Source: Anaerolineae bacterium
GTDB lineage: Bacteria; Chloroflexota; Anaerolineae; Aggregatilineales; Phototrophicaceae
Assembly: GCA_023382675.1 (NCBI GenBank)
Contig: JAHDWN010000003.1
Location: 1,662 to 64,136 of the forward strand
DNA length: 62,475 nt
Direction: 5' to 3'
Shown here one piece after another: positions 53,521 through 62,475 of the stretch. Position 1 is the stretch's first letter; each line of letters starts with the position of its first letter. The position numbers and the translations under genes are program-made. The notes under the pieces are model-generated. The model was not told the DNA's origin. It ran no database searches and saw only the letters and a program-made list of their open reading frames with translations.

Positions 53521-56500
53521 TCATCCCCCTCCTTGTTGTCGTCATCGATAGGCAGACGTTTGCTCAGTTGTTCCAGGGCTTTGCCGAGCTTCTCGCGGCT
53601 CGGTTCGTGATTCTGATCGAGTTGCAGTGCGCGGCGGAACTTCTCAGCGGCGCTTTCGTAATCGCCCAGCCGCATCAAGGCATCGCCGTGATTATGCCAG
53701 AACCAGGCATCGTCGCCGTTGTACTGGATCGCCCGTTCGAAGCAGACCGTGGCGTCGATGTAGGCCTCCAGCGCATTGTAGGCCAGCCCCATGCCGTTCC
53801 AGGCCCAGGCATAGGTTGGATCGAAATCGAGCGATTTGCGGTAGCTTTCGACGGCTTCTTCAAAGCGCTTGAGCCGGCGCATGACCTGCGCCCGCCGTGC
53901 CCAGCCGGTTGCGTTCTCCGGCAGCCGCTCCAACGCCTTGTCGATCACCGACAGCGCCTCGTGATAACGCTGGAGCTTGAGCAGCAGATCGACTGCGTTG
54001 GTGTAATACCAGACGACGTTCTTCTCAAGCGCCATCGCTTTTTCGTAGCTGGCGAGCGCTTCTTCGCCCTTATCCAGCATCTCCAGCGCCAGCCCGCGCC
54101 CATTCCACGCCCAGGCATAATTCGGATTGAGCGAGAGCGCCTGATCATAGGCTACCAGCGCTTCGGCATGCCGATCCAGACGCCGCAGCGACTGGCCGAG
54201 CTTGGCCCAGCTTTCGATGTGATCCGGGTCGAGCTTGAGCGCGCTTTCGAGCGCCTCAATCGATTCGCGGAAGCGTCCCATGCCCACCAGAGCGTCGCCC
54301 AGGTTATAGGCGTACCACACGTCGGTGCGATCCAGGTCGGTCGCCTTGCGGAAGCAGGAGATCGCATCGTCGTGCTGGCCGAGCGCCGCCAGCGTCAGCC
54401 CGCGCCCGTTCCAGGCCCAGGCGTAATTCGGGTCGAGTTCGACCGCCCTGGTGTAACTTTGCAGCGCGTTGTCGAGCCTGTGCAGCCGGCGCAGCACCTG
54501 ACCATGTTTCGCCCAGGCACGCGCATTGCGCGGGTCGAGCTTCAGCGCCTGATCGAGCAACGACTGCGCCTGCTCGGACTGATCGAGCGCGATCAGCATA
54601 TCGACTTGCTGCTGCAAATACGTCGGGTCGCTCGGCGCGGCGCTGCTGGCGCGGCGGTAACGTTCCAGCGCTTCGTCGAGGCGGTCAACCTGTTCCAGCG
54701 CGATACCGAGTTCGTTCCAGGCCCAGGCATAATTCGGGTCGAGTTCGACCGACTTCTCGTAGGCGTGGATGGCCTCGTCAATCCGCCCAAGCTGGCGCAG
54801 TGAATTACCCATGCGCGCCCAACTGCGCGCGTGCTTCGGGTCAAGTTCGGTGGCGCGGCGCAGCGCGAGAATTGCCTCGTCGTGGTGGCCCATCAGACTG
54901 AGGACGTTGCCCTGGTTGTACCAGTGCCACACGTCTTCTTCGGCGACCTCGATCGCGCGCTTGTAGCAGTTGAGCGCTTCATCATAGCGCCCCATATGCT
55001 CGTAGACGATGCCCTTGCCGTTGATCGCCCAGGCATAGTCCGGCTGCAAGGTGATGGCATGGCTGTAAGCTTTGAGCGCGTCTTCATGCCGCTTGACGTA
55101 ACGCAGCACCTGGCCGAGCTTGGCCCAACTGTAGACATGATTCGGGTCAACCCGTGTCGCCTCATAGGCCGGTTCGATGGCCTCTTGATACTGGCGCAAA
55201 TCGACCAGCGTCTCGGTCAGGTTGTACCAGTTCCAGACTTCTTCCGGTTGGTATTTGACCGCGCGCTTGAAGCTCATCAGCGCTTCTTTGTACTGCTTGA
55301 GCGCGCGTTGAGTCAGCCCCAGGCCGTTCCATGCCCAGCCGTAATCCGGCTGTATGCGCGTCGCCTGCTCGTAGGCGTGGAGCGCCTCCGGGTAATGACG
55401 CAGCGCCCGCTGCACCTGGCCCAGCTTGCCCCAGCTTTGCGCATGGTTGGGGTCGATTTGCAGCGCGCGCTCCAAGAGCGTGAGCGCCTCCTCCGGCTGG
55501 CCCAGGCTGAACTGTGCGTCCGCCTGGTTGTACCAGTTCCACACGTCATTCGGGTCGATTTCCGTGGCGACTTTGTAGCATTCCAGCGCAGCCTCGACCT
55601 TGTCCATCCGCTCCAGGACAATGCCTTTGCCCTTCCAGGCCCAGGCATAACGCGGCTGCGCCCGCAGCGCCTCGTCGTAGCAGGTGAGCGCTTCGCTGTA
55701 GCGTTCGAGCAGGCGCAGCGTGCGCCCTTTGCGCGCCCAAGCCCAGGCATAGTCCGGCTGGAGTGCGATGGCGCGGTCGTAGGCGTCGATAGCTTCGGCG
55801 TAGCGCCGCAGTTCCGTCAGCGAGTAGCCCTTGTCCATCAGTTCGCGCGCTTCAAGTGCCGGGCCGGTCACTTCCAATGTCGCGGGCGCGCCGGTGATCG
55901 ACTGATAAATGTTCGCCAGCGAATCGACGATCAACCCCCACGTCGCTGGGCGGTCGCCCGGTTTCTTCTCCAGGCAGCCAAGGATCAACTGCTTGAGTTC
56001 AGGCGGCAGTGTCGTCTCGTAAAGCTCGTCAAACGTCGGCTGCTCGTAGACGTGCGCGTGCAGCCAGGCGTCGAACTTGCGCACCTGGAAGACGGGCCGC
56101 CCGCAAATCATTTCGTAGAGCACACAGCCGAAGGCGTAGATGTCCGCCCGGTGATCCACGTCCTGCGCCTGGCACTGTTCCGGCGACATGTACGGCGCAG
56201 TGCCAACGACCGCGCCGACGCGCGTCAGCCGGTCTTCCGGGCGCAGCGCCTGTTCGCGCTCGATCTCCGGCAGGGTCTGGTCGCTGAAGTCAATCGAGCG
56301 CACGAGGCCGAAATCCGTCACCTTGGCGATGCCGTCGTGCGTGACCAGGATGTTGGCCGGTTTCAAATCGCGGTGAACGAGACCCGGCACCCGCTGCGTG
56401 GCGTGCTGCAAGCCCAAGGCGATGTGCAAGCCGAATTCCAGCGACTGCGCCAGCGACATCCGCTTGTGATCGATCCAACTGCGCAGGTCTGGCTCCAGCC

Positions 56501-57512
56501 CTTCCGGCCCACTGATGTGTTCGAGGATGATGTGCGGGCGACCGGCGATGTTTTGCACCAGCTTCGCCTGAACGATGTGGCGGTGCTTTTCGAGCTGAAT
56601 CCACGTCACCGCTTCCTGAACGAAGCGGGCGACGGCGCGCTCGTTATCGAGGAAGCGCCCCTGGAAGCTCTTGATCGCAACCGGGAGTTTATGCTCGTGG
56701 TCGTAGCACAGGTAGACGACACCCATGCCACCCCGCCGGACGTCGGCTACCTCATAGCGGCCATCCAGCCGGTCGCCGACGCCGAATTCGCCCGGCTCAG
56801 TCTGTGTCGGGGGGCGGTGCGCCGCCGGTGGGCGCTGCTTGGTCGGCGAGAGCGCTTCTTGCGGTTGCGCCTCATACTGAGTCATGGCGCTCGCATCTTC
56901 CAGGAACGAGTCACTGGACATCCACGCGTCGTTTTCTTCTGCCAGCACAGTCGCGCTGACGTCACTCAGCGCCAGCGAGGCGTCGGCGTGTGCCATGGTG
57001 TGATCTTCGGACGCGCTCTTGCCAATCGCGATGAACTCGCCGGACAGCAGCGCATCCAGCGTCAGCCCGGTCGGGTCTTCGACCACGTCGTCCTGACCTT
57101 CGGCGGCAGCCCACAAGGCCACGGCCAGATTGCGCCGCGTGGGGTTCTTTCTTGCCTCTTCAAGCAGCCAATCGTTGAAATCGTCGATGATGCGCCGCGC
57201 CATCATCCGGTCGCGGTCGTTGGTCGCCAGGCTTTCGGCGCGCTGGTAGGCGATCAGCGCCTTGCCGACGTAAAAGATCAACAGGCGTCCGTCGTCCGTG
57301 CGCACGCGATTCGCACACAGATCGCCAAGCGCGAAGTAGTCGTTGACTTCCTCGCGGCGCAGCGCCACCTGGCCCAGATCCCGAATGTCTGCATTCGGAT
57401 CGGTGGCAAACTGATCACGGAGCTGGTCTGGATGGCGTTTCTTCAGGAGTGCCGTTCGTTCCCCGGCTTCCAGGGGTGTCGGGCGGCGTCCGGTCTGCGG
57501 AGGAGGTGTCAT
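53517..57512 (-). CDS. Ser/Thr protein kinase with long C-terminal TPR array
   Basis: 1331 residues in three parts. Residues 1-240 are an acidic, poorly conserved region. Residues ~250-530 are a Hanks-type kinase: glycine loop RRGGMGVVYLC, Lys in PVAIKSF, HRDLKPANIL near 380, and VTDFGLV. From about 550 to 1325 there are about 23 TPR units. They follow a three-unit order: YAWAWNGxGL, then VWxWYNxxxx, then xxSWAKLGQV, repeated about seven times, so the array grew by copying a 102-residue block. No transmembrane helix is visible. It overlaps the Clp gene by ATGA and the FHA gene by GTGA. It probably phosphorylates partners that the FHA protein binds. Confidence 0.93.
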   Translation of the reverse strand: MTPPPQTGRRPTPLEAGERTALLKKRHPDQLRDQFATDPNADIRDLGQVALRREEVNDYFALGDLCANRVRTDDGRLLIFYVGKALIAYQRAESLATNDRDRMMARRIIDDFNDWLLEEARKNPTRRNLAVALWAAAEGQDDVVEDPTGLTLDALLSGEFIAIGKSASEDHTMAHADASLALSDVSATVLAEENDAWMSSDSFLEDASAMTQYEAQPQEALSPTKQRPPAAHRPPTQTEPGEFGVGDRLDGRYEVADVRRGGMGVVYLCYDHEHKLPVAIKSFQGRFLDNERAVARFVQEAVTWIQLEKHRHIVQAKLVQNIAGRPHIILEHISGPEGLEPDLRSWIDHKRMSLAQSLEFGLHIALGLQHATQRVPGLVHRDLKPANILVTHDGIAKVTDFGLVRSIDFSDQTLPEIEREQALRPEDRLTRVGAVVGTAPYMSPEQCQAQDVDHRADIYAFGCVLYEMICGRPVFQVRKFDAWLHAHVYEQPTFDELYETTLPPELKQLILGCLEKKPGDRPATWGLIVDSLANIYQSITGAPATLEVTGPALEARELMDKGYSLTELRRYAEAIDAYDRAIALQPDYAWAWARKGRTLRLLERYSEALTCYDEALRAQPRYAWAWKGKGIVLERMDKVEAALECYKVATEIDPNDVWNWYNQADAQFSLGQPEEALTLLERALQIDPNHAQSWGKLGQVQRALRHYPEALHAYEQATRIQPDYGWAWNGLGLTQRALKQYKEALMSFKRAVKYQPEEVWNWYNLTETLVDLRQYQEAIEPAYEATRVDPNHVYSWAKLGQVLRYVKRHEDALKAYSHAITLQPDYAWAINGKGIVYEHMGRYDEALNCYKRAIEVAEEDVWHWYNQGNVLSLMGHHDEAILALRRATELDPKHARSWARMGNSLRQLGRIDEAIHAYEKSVELDPNYAWAWNELGIALEQVDRLDEALERYRRASSAAPSDPTYLQQQVDMLIALDQSEQAQSLLDQALKLDPRNARAWAKHGQVLRRLHRLDNALQSYTRAVELDPNYAWAWNGRGLTLAALGQHDDAISCFRKATDLDRTDVWYAYNLGDALVGMGRFRESIEALESALKLDPDHIESWAKLGQSLRRLDRHAEALVAYDQALSLNPNYAWAWNGRGLALEMLDKGEEALASYEKAMALEKNVVWYYTNAVDLLLKLQRYHEALSVIDKALERLPENATGWARRAQVMRRLKRFEEAVESYRKSLDFDPTYAWAWNGMGLAYNALEAYIDATVCFERAIQYNGDDAWFWHNHGDALMRLGDYESAAEKFRRALQLDQNHEPSREKLGKALEQLSKRLPIDDDNKEGDE

Positions 57513-59872
57513 GGAGATATTTCTGCCTCTGCTTCAAATCTCAGTCGATCACGATCAGCACGGACAAGGATAACATCGCCGGGCTTGAAGGTATCGTCTA
57601 CGATGCGCGCGCTCAAGGGGCGTGTCAGCAGCCGTTCGATGGCGCGGCGCAGCGGGCGTGCGCCGTTCACGGGGTCGAAGCCTGTGCGCAGCAGCAAGTC
57701 GCGCGCATCCTCTTCCAGCTTGAGGGTGAGATGCTGTCCGCGCAGCCGCTGGCGCAGATCGGCAAGCTGCAGATCGAGGATCTGCCCCAGAATCTTCGTG
57801 TCGAGCGAGCGGAACTTGACGACTTCGTCTACGCGGTTGAGAAATTCCGGGCGGAAGAAGCGTGAAAGAAAAGCGGAATAATCCGGCTCGTGATCGGCGG
57901 TGTTGACGAAACCCAGCCCGCGCCCGACTTCCTCCGTGCCGATGTTGCTCGTCATAATGAAGACCGAGTGGCGCGCATCAACCGACCCGCCCTGGGCGTC
58001 GCTCAGGCGCCCCTCGTCGAAGACCTGGAGGAAAATATCATAGACTTCCGGCGCGGCCTTCTCGATTTCGTCAAGCAGAACGACGCTGTAAGGATGGCGG
58101 CGCAGTCCGTCGGTGAGCTGGCCGCCGCGCTGCGCATCTTTGTAGCCGGGCGGCGCGCCGATCAGACGGGCGACTGTGTGGGCGTCGTGGAATTCGGACA
58201 TGTCCAGCCGCAGGATGGATTCATCGCTGCCGAACAGAAAGTTAGCCAACGCACGGGCAAGTTCCGTCTTGCCTACGCCCGACGGCCCGACGAACAGAAA
58301 TACTCCCAGTGGCCGGTTCGGATCGCTCAGCCCGGCGCGCGCCATCTTGATCGTTTCAGCGACGGTACGCACCGCCAGCTCCTGGCCGATCACGCGCTGA
58401 AGCAGTTGATCTTCCAGGTCGTGCAGCCGGCGCTTCTCCTCCTGAGTCAGGTCGCTGACCGGGATGCCCGTCCACTCGGACAGCACCGCCGCGATATTCT
58501 CCACGCGCACGTCGTTGTTCGGCTCGCCATCCTCGTCTGGCGCAATCGTGCGAATGATGACACGCGCGCAGGCTTCATCCAGCAGGTCGAGTGCCTTATC
58601 CGGCAGCCGCCGGTCGGGCATGAAGCGGATCGAGAGATCGACCGCCGCCTCCATCGCTTCCGGGAGAATCGTCACGCCGTGATGAGTCTCCAGCCGCTCA
58701 CGTTGGCCTTTGAGCACCGCCAGCGCGTCATCACGGGTCGGCTCACTGATGTCAATCGGGCGGAAACGCCGCGCCAGCGCCGGATCTTGCGCAATCGCGC
58801 GCCGGTATTCTTCGTGCGTCGTCGCGCCAATGCAGGTGATTTCGCCGCGTGCCAGCGCCGGTTTGAGGATATTTGCGGCGTCGAGGTTGCTGTCAATCGT
58901 GTCGCCTGCGCCGACGATGGTGTGAATCTCGTCGATGAACAGGATGACGTTGCCGCTTTGCTTGGCTTCCTCGACGATGCCGATCAAGCGCTCCTCGAAC
59001 TGGCCGCGCAGGCTCGTGCCCGCGACCAGCGTGCCGATCTCGATCTGGACGATGCGGCGGTCGAGCAGCGTGTGCGGCGCGGTCTTGTTGTAGATGGCAT
59101 ACGCCAGCCCTTCAACGACCGCCGTCTTGCCGACGCCCGCGTCGCCGAGCAGCAGCGGGTTGTTCTTCTTGCTGCGCAGCAGCGTGCGTGCCACCGCCCG
59201 GATTTCGCGTTCGCGGGCGATGGCCGGGCCAACTTTGTTGTCCGCCGCCTGTGCCGTCAAATCGCGCCCGTACTTATCCAGCAGCGGCGTCGGAAAGCGC
59301 CGGCTGCCGGTCGCGTGCAGGTCGCTCGCGTCGAGCACGATCTCGTCGCTGGGGAAGTCGTCGCTCATCTCGGAGAAGCGCAGCAGTTCGCTGTCAAGAT
59401 CCGGCGCTGCGCCCAATTCATCCTGATAGGCTTCGGACAGCAGCTTGTTCAGCCACACGTTCACGTCGAAGCCGAGTTCCACCAGCTTGCGCACAGGCAC
59501 GCTTTCGCCTTCCTGCATGATCGCCAGCAGGATATGCGCCTCGTCGATGTCCTCTTCTTCGCGTTCGGCCAGCAGCAGTGCCAGCGACAGCACCATGCTC
59601 AAGCGCGGCGTCAGCGGCAGGGTTTCGTCCTGCGTCCCCTCGCCTGTGCCGATCTCCTTGCGCAAGGCGTGACGTACCGCGCGCGGGCTTAAACCGGCGC
59701 GGCGCAGCAAATTCGAGGTCGGGCCATCCTCGATCTTGGTCAAGGCGATGAAACAATGCTCGACGCCGATATAGCCATGCTCCAAACGGCGTGCTTCTTC
59801 GGCAGCGGCTGAGAGCAGCCAGGCACAACGTCTGCGCATTTCTTTTTCAGGGAAATTGGGTTGCGGATTCAT
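57509..59872 (-). CDS. Clp-family AAA+ ATPase (ClpC/ClpB-like, no middle domain)
   Basis: 787 residues. A double Clp-N domain fills about 1-140 (RRCAWLLSAAAEEARRLEHGYIGVEH). The first AAA has Walker A GDAGVGKT near 243 and Walker B VILFIDEIHTIVGAG; the second has GPSGVGKTELARAL near 527 and VVLLDEIEKA. The coiled-coil M domain of ClpB is missing. A GLGFV stretch sits where ClpA and ClpC have the ClpP-binding IGF loop, so binding to ClpP is possible. It is the first gene of a coupled operon with a kinase and an FHA protein, the same set of functions used by ClpV, PpkA and Fha in type VI secretion, but no secretion genes are visible here. Confidence 0.9.
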   Translation of the reverse strand: MNPQPNFPEKEMRRRCAWLLSAAAEEARRLEHGYIGVEHCFIALTKIEDGPTSNLLRRAGLSPRAVRHALRKEIGTGEGTQDETLPLTPRLSMVLSLALLLAEREEEDIDEAHILLAIMQEGESVPVRKLVELGFDVNVWLNKLLSEAYQDELGAAPDLDSELLRFSEMSDDFPSDEIVLDASDLHATGSRRFPTPLLDKYGRDLTAQAADNKVGPAIAREREIRAVARTLLRSKKNNPLLLGDAGVGKTAVVEGLAYAIYNKTAPHTLLDRRIVQIEIGTLVAGTSLRGQFEERLIGIVEEAKQSGNVILFIDEIHTIVGAGDTIDSNLDAANILKPALARGEITCIGATTHEEYRRAIAQDPALARRFRPIDISEPTRDDALAVLKGQRERLETHHGVTILPEAMEAAVDLSIRFMPDRRLPDKALDLLDEACARVIIRTIAPDEDGEPNNDVRVENIAAVLSEWTGIPVSDLTQEEKRRLHDLEDQLLQRVIGQELAVRTVAETIKMARAGLSDPNRPLGVFLFVGPSGVGKTELARALANFLFGSDESILRLDMSEFHDAHTVARLIGAPPGYKDAQRGGQLTDGLRRHPYSVVLLDEIEKAAPEVYDIFLQVFDEGRLSDAQGGSVDARHSVFIMTSNIGTEEVGRGLGFVNTADHEPDYSAFLSRFFRPEFLNRVDEVVKFRSLDTKILGQILDLQLADLRQRLRGQHLTLKLEEDARDLLLRTGFDPVNGARPLRRAIERLLTRPLSARIVDDTFKPGDVILVRADRDRLRFEAEAEISP

Positions 59873-60000
59873 CTAGTCTTTGAGTGTTATTTCGAAATAC
59901 TCTGAATCAGTATAGCGCAAAGGTGTACACTCCGTTAGCAAACATCGTAGCACAGGCAGATTGATCCCATGGTAGGTGAGTCTGCCGACCACGACCTTTG

Positions 60001-60549
60001 TCAGGGGGATACTGTCCATTGTTCATCGGCGATCCCGGCGTGATGGTTCTCCCAGCGAGCCAGCGTGAACAGGAAATCCGACAAGCGGTTGAGATAGGGC
60101 AGCAGATTGGCGTTGACGGCCTCTTGCCCGGCCAACTGCGCGACCAGCCGCTCGACCCGGCGGCAGATCGTCCGCGCGATGTGGATCTGAGCGGCGGCGG
60201 GTGTGCCGCCGGGCAGGATGAACGCAGCTAGCGGCGGGAGCTGGGCCGTCAGGGCGTCGATGCTTTCTTCTAGCCAGCGCACCTGGGTTTCGGTGATGCG
60301 GATGGCGCGTGCGTTGTTGCTGTCGAGCATCGTCGCCAGATCCGCGCCGAGATGGAACAACTGGCTCTGAACGTGGGTCAGATAAGCCTCGGTATCTGGC
60401 GACGGCTTGAGCGCGCGCGCCACCCCCAGCACGCTGTTCATTTCGTCGACCGTGCCATAGGCTTCGACGCGCGGATGATATTTCGGCACACGTCCACCGC
60501 TAAAGAGTGCAGTCGTGCCGTCGTCGCCGGTTCGTGTATAGATCTTCAT
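60001..60549 (-). CDS. Cob(I)yrinic acid a,c-diamide adenosyltransferase, PduO type
   Basis: A 182-residue PduO-type ATP:corrinoid adenosyltransferase, which makes adenosylcobalamin from cob(I)alamin and ATP. The family motifs are complete: MKIYTRTGDDGTTAL at the N-terminus, the ATP-binding VEAYGTVDEMNS, then HIARTICRRVERLVAQL and LPYLNRLSDFLFTLARW. It appears monocistronic. A 128-bp gap separates it from the divergently oriented side of the Clp gene, with no clear terminator. Confidence 0.94.
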   Translation of the reverse strand: MKIYTRTGDDGTTALFSGGRVPKYHPRVEAYGTVDEMNSVLGVARALKPSPDTEAYLTHVQSQLFHLGADLATMLDSNNARAIRITETQVRWLEESIDALTAQLPPLAAFILPGGTPAAAQIHIARTICRRVERLVAQLAGQEAVNANLLPYLNRLSDFLFTLARWENHHAGIADEQWTVSP

Positions 60550-60623
60550 AACGCAACCCTGAGTGTTTAGTGTGACAATTCAACCACAAAGCGCGGCTGG
60601 CGGAAAGGGCAGGGCACACGCCT

Positions 60624-62375
60624 CTAGCGTCCCTGCGCTGGTGCAGCGGGCAGGGAGATGTGTACGGTTGTGCCCACGCCGAGGGCGCTGGTCACCTGGA
60701 CGTTGCCGCCGTGGAGATGCGTAATGCGTTTGGCAATCGCCAATCCAACGCCGAAGCCAGCGATCGTGTGCGCCTCATCGACCCGGTAGAAAACGTCGAA
60801 GATGTGTGGGAGATGTTCCGGCGCGATGCCGATGCCGGTGTCGGCGACGCGGATAACTATGTTTTCCTCCTCCTGAGCGGTGCTGAGGTTGATGCAGCCG
60901 CCTTGGGGCGTGAAACGGATGGCGTTATCGATAATCTCAAAGAGCGCTCCACCCAGAGATTCCGGAGCGCTGGACACCGGCAAGAGATTGTCGGCAAGAT
61001 CGAGCTTGATTTGCAGGTCTTTGGCAGCAGCAGCCTCGTTGACACGCCCGGCGATGCTGCAGACGATGGCATTCACATCCGCCGGTGCCAGTTCGAGGGC
61101 AGCCTGGCGTTCCAGGCGGACGACGGCCAGCAGATCGTCCACCAGCGCGGCGATCCGATTTGCCTGGTTGTTGATTTGTGTGACGTAGGCTTCGCTTGCC
61201 CCCAACGCGCCTTTTCGACTCAGAAGATACGTGGATGTCTTGATGATGGACAGGGGGTTGCGAAACTCGTGTGAAGCATTGGTGACGAATTCGGAGAGTG
61301 TGCGCACGCGCTCCTGGTCGATTTCATGACGGCGCGCTTCGCGTTCGGCGCGCTTCTGCTCGGTGCTATCCCGGATGACGATCAGCTTGCCAATCGGCGT
61401 GTGGTTCCGGTTTAGCGGCGTGATGCGCAGGTCGAAGGAATGCTGCTGATCGCCAGAGCCGACCTCGACCTGGGTCTGATCGACATCCAGTCGCTGATCG
61501 AGATTGGGCAAGCTGTTCGCGAAGGCATCCGTAATCGGCAGGCCAACGACGCTGGCTACGGGCTGCCCGATGAAGCGCTCCGCCGCAGGATTGATGTCGA
61601 TGAGCCGGTTATTAGTGTCGATGACGAGCACTGCATCGTCCATGTCTTCAAACGCCTGATCGCGCGCAATCGGATGCAGGCTGAACAGGCGGTAGCGAAA
61701 CAGTGCCCAGAAAGCCAGCGGCGCGGACACAATGACGACGAACTGGGGCAGAAAGGTGACTTCTGCGAGCAGGAACGTATTGATGAGACTGGCGACAAAC
61801 GGGAACGAGAAGCCCAACAGCATCAACGCCGCCTGCCAGCGATAGGGTGTGAACCGGGTCGATCCCATGCGCTGTATCAGCATCAACATGCCGATCACGA
61901 CCAGAACATAGCTGTAGACGGCGTGAACGACAAACCAGGGACCTGTGGTCGAGGAGAAGCTGACAATGTATTGGTCGTGCAGATGGAACTCGACGTTATA
62001 GGTATACAGGGCGTGGGAATCTCCGGTCAGGTCGAGGATGGCAGAAATCGTCGGGATAACCAGGAGCAGGCCAACGATGTGGCGACGACTTACGGGGGCG
62101 TAATCCACATATTGAGCGCAGGTGATGAAGATGCCGACTGCAAAGTAGGGGACGAACGCGCCCATCAGCCTGTACCAGACGTGTGCTTCCGGGCGCAGCG
62201 CGCTCAGGACGACCAACGCGCTCGACAATGTCCAGAAGCCTGTAATGATCATCAACCCGATGAAAGCTGAAGCTGGCTGTGCCGTCCGGTTACGCCAAAC
62301 GTACCAGGCGTGAAACCAGGAGATGATCGTTGCAGAGATTAAAGTGAGTGTAGTCGCAGGTCCCGTCCAGGGCAT
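60624..62375 (-). CDS. Sensor histidine kinase with 7TM N-terminus and PAS domain
   Basis: 583 residues. About seven hydrophobic helices fill residues 1-215, the histidine-kinase 7TM sensor type. A PAS domain follows (AVLVIDTNNRLIDINPAAERFIG). The phospho-acceptor His lies in NASHEFRNPLSIIKTS near residue 368. The catalytic domain has FEIIDNAIRFTPQGG (N box), IRVADTGIGIAPEHLPHIF (G1) and GFGVGLAIAKRI (G2). It should phosphorylate a response regulator in answer to a membrane or ligand signal; no regulator gene is adjacent in this window. AGG lies just upstream of the ATG at 62375. The last 100 bases of the window are its upstream region, with no clear feature. Confidence 0.93.
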   Translation of the reverse strand: MPWTGPATTLTLISATIISWFHAWYVWRNRTAQPASAFIGLMIITGFWTLSSALVVLSALRPEAHVWYRLMGAFVPYFAVGIFITCAQYVDYAPVSRRHIVGLLLVIPTISAILDLTGDSHALYTYNVEFHLHDQYIVSFSSTTGPWFVVHAVYSYVLVVIGMLMLIQRMGSTRFTPYRWQAALMLLGFSFPFVASLINTFLLAEVTFLPQFVVIVSAPLAFWALFRYRLFSLHPIARDQAFEDMDDAVLVIDTNNRLIDINPAAERFIGQPVASVVGLPITDAFANSLPNLDQRLDVDQTQVEVGSGDQQHSFDLRITPLNRNHTPIGKLIVIRDSTEQKRAEREARRHEIDQERVRTLSEFVTNASHEFRNPLSIIKTSTYLLSRKGALGASEAYVTQINNQANRIAALVDDLLAVVRLERQAALELAPADVNAIVCSIAGRVNEAAAAKDLQIKLDLADNLLPVSSAPESLGGALFEIIDNAIRFTPQGGCINLSTAQEEENIVIRVADTGIGIAPEHLPHIFDVFYRVDEAHTIAGFGVGLAIAKRITHLHGGNVQVTSALGVGTTVHISLPAAPAQGR

Positions 62376-62475
62376 ACAACCTGTCCATGCATCAAGTCGT
62401 ACGAAAAAAGTATAGAACGGCTTCAGGTTGGTGTCACTTGAGGCTTACGCGGCTCTTGCGTACAAACTTTCAAAC

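Noticed and set aside
53560-55860. DNA direct repeats with 102-bp spacing
   Set aside because: These are coding TPR repeats of 34 residues, not a non-coding array.
54831-57881. Very long plus-strand open frame opposite the TPR kinase
   Set aside because: It is the antisense shadow of the kinase and Clp genes. GC-rich codon bias keeps the opposite strand open, and the translation has no recognisable domain, while the minus strand has clear kinase and TPR motifs.
57890-59692. 600-codon plus-strand frame opposite the Clp ATPase
   Set aside because: Antisense to two intact AAA+ modules; no motif in its own translation.

Overview
The window is a GC-rich (roughly 60% by eye) bacterial chromosome segment with no rRNA, no tRNA that I could see, no CRISPR array and no intact insertion sequence. 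Several gene types together suggest a member of the Chloroflexota, probably Anaerolineae-like: MalT/LuxR regulators, Uma2-family nucleases, large Ser/Thr kinases with TPR arrays, TIR-WD40 proteins, mevalonate-pathway enzymes of archaeal/class II type, and many hairpin-forming intergenic repeats. This assignment is an inference from gene content; no marker gene was compared.

Layout. (1) 1-5.2 kb, minus strand: a ribose-type sugar ABC operon (Tat-exported binding protein, double ATPase, permease) ending in a sugar-nucleotide epimerase-like enzyme. (2) 5.2-9.8 kb: a small protein with a histone-H1-like lysine tail and a clean terminator, gatC, a membrane protein, a glycosyltransferase/EamA pair and a Uma2 nuclease. 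(3) 9.9-19.1 kb, plus strand: a polytopic membrane protein, then HMG-CoA reductase, HMG-CoA synthase and a thiolase homologue that lacks the usual catalytic Cys and His, followed by an MFS protein, a lipoprotein and a quinone oxidoreductase. (4) 19.3-25.4 kb: a membrane-anchored TIR protein with 14 WD40 repeats, a composite pseudogene made of a second TIR fragment joined to a decayed copy of an acyltransferase, a URO-D-like protein and the intact acyltransferase. (5) 25.6-41 kb: regulators (response regulator, MalT-like LuxR) and metabolic genes (AKR, dienelactone hydrolase, MDR oxidoreductases, a deaminase fused to a CYTH-like domain, RimO, ADP-ribosylglycohydrolase, Uma2).

(6) 40.1-51.8 kb, minus strand: one long branched-chain-amino-acid-type ABC cluster in the order livG, AMP-ligase, livH, livM, binding protein, trehalose synthase, GNAT, livF, a 48-residue membrane peptide and a PaaK-like ligase. 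Two acyl-CoA ligases inside a Liv transporter suggest that carboxylates are imported and activated to CoA esters. (7) 53.1-59.9 kb, minus strand: a translationally coupled operon of a Clp-type AAA+ unfoldase, a Ser/Thr kinase with about 23 TPRs and an FHA protein, with a 33-residue arginine-rich peptide converging on it. (8) 60-62.4 kb: a cobalamin adenosyltransferase and a 7TM-PAS histidine kinase.

Intergenic DNA is unusually structured. I see two copies of a ~140 bp element with terminal inverted repeats, three copies of a GTAGGGACG hairpin motif, three clusters of consecutive hairpins, and a 270 bp element with mutually related inverted ends. The observations I rate highest are the TIR-WD40 locus with its TIR relic, the Clp-kinase-FHA operon with its three-TPR super-repeat, and the active-site-deficient thiolase next to HMG-CoA synthase.
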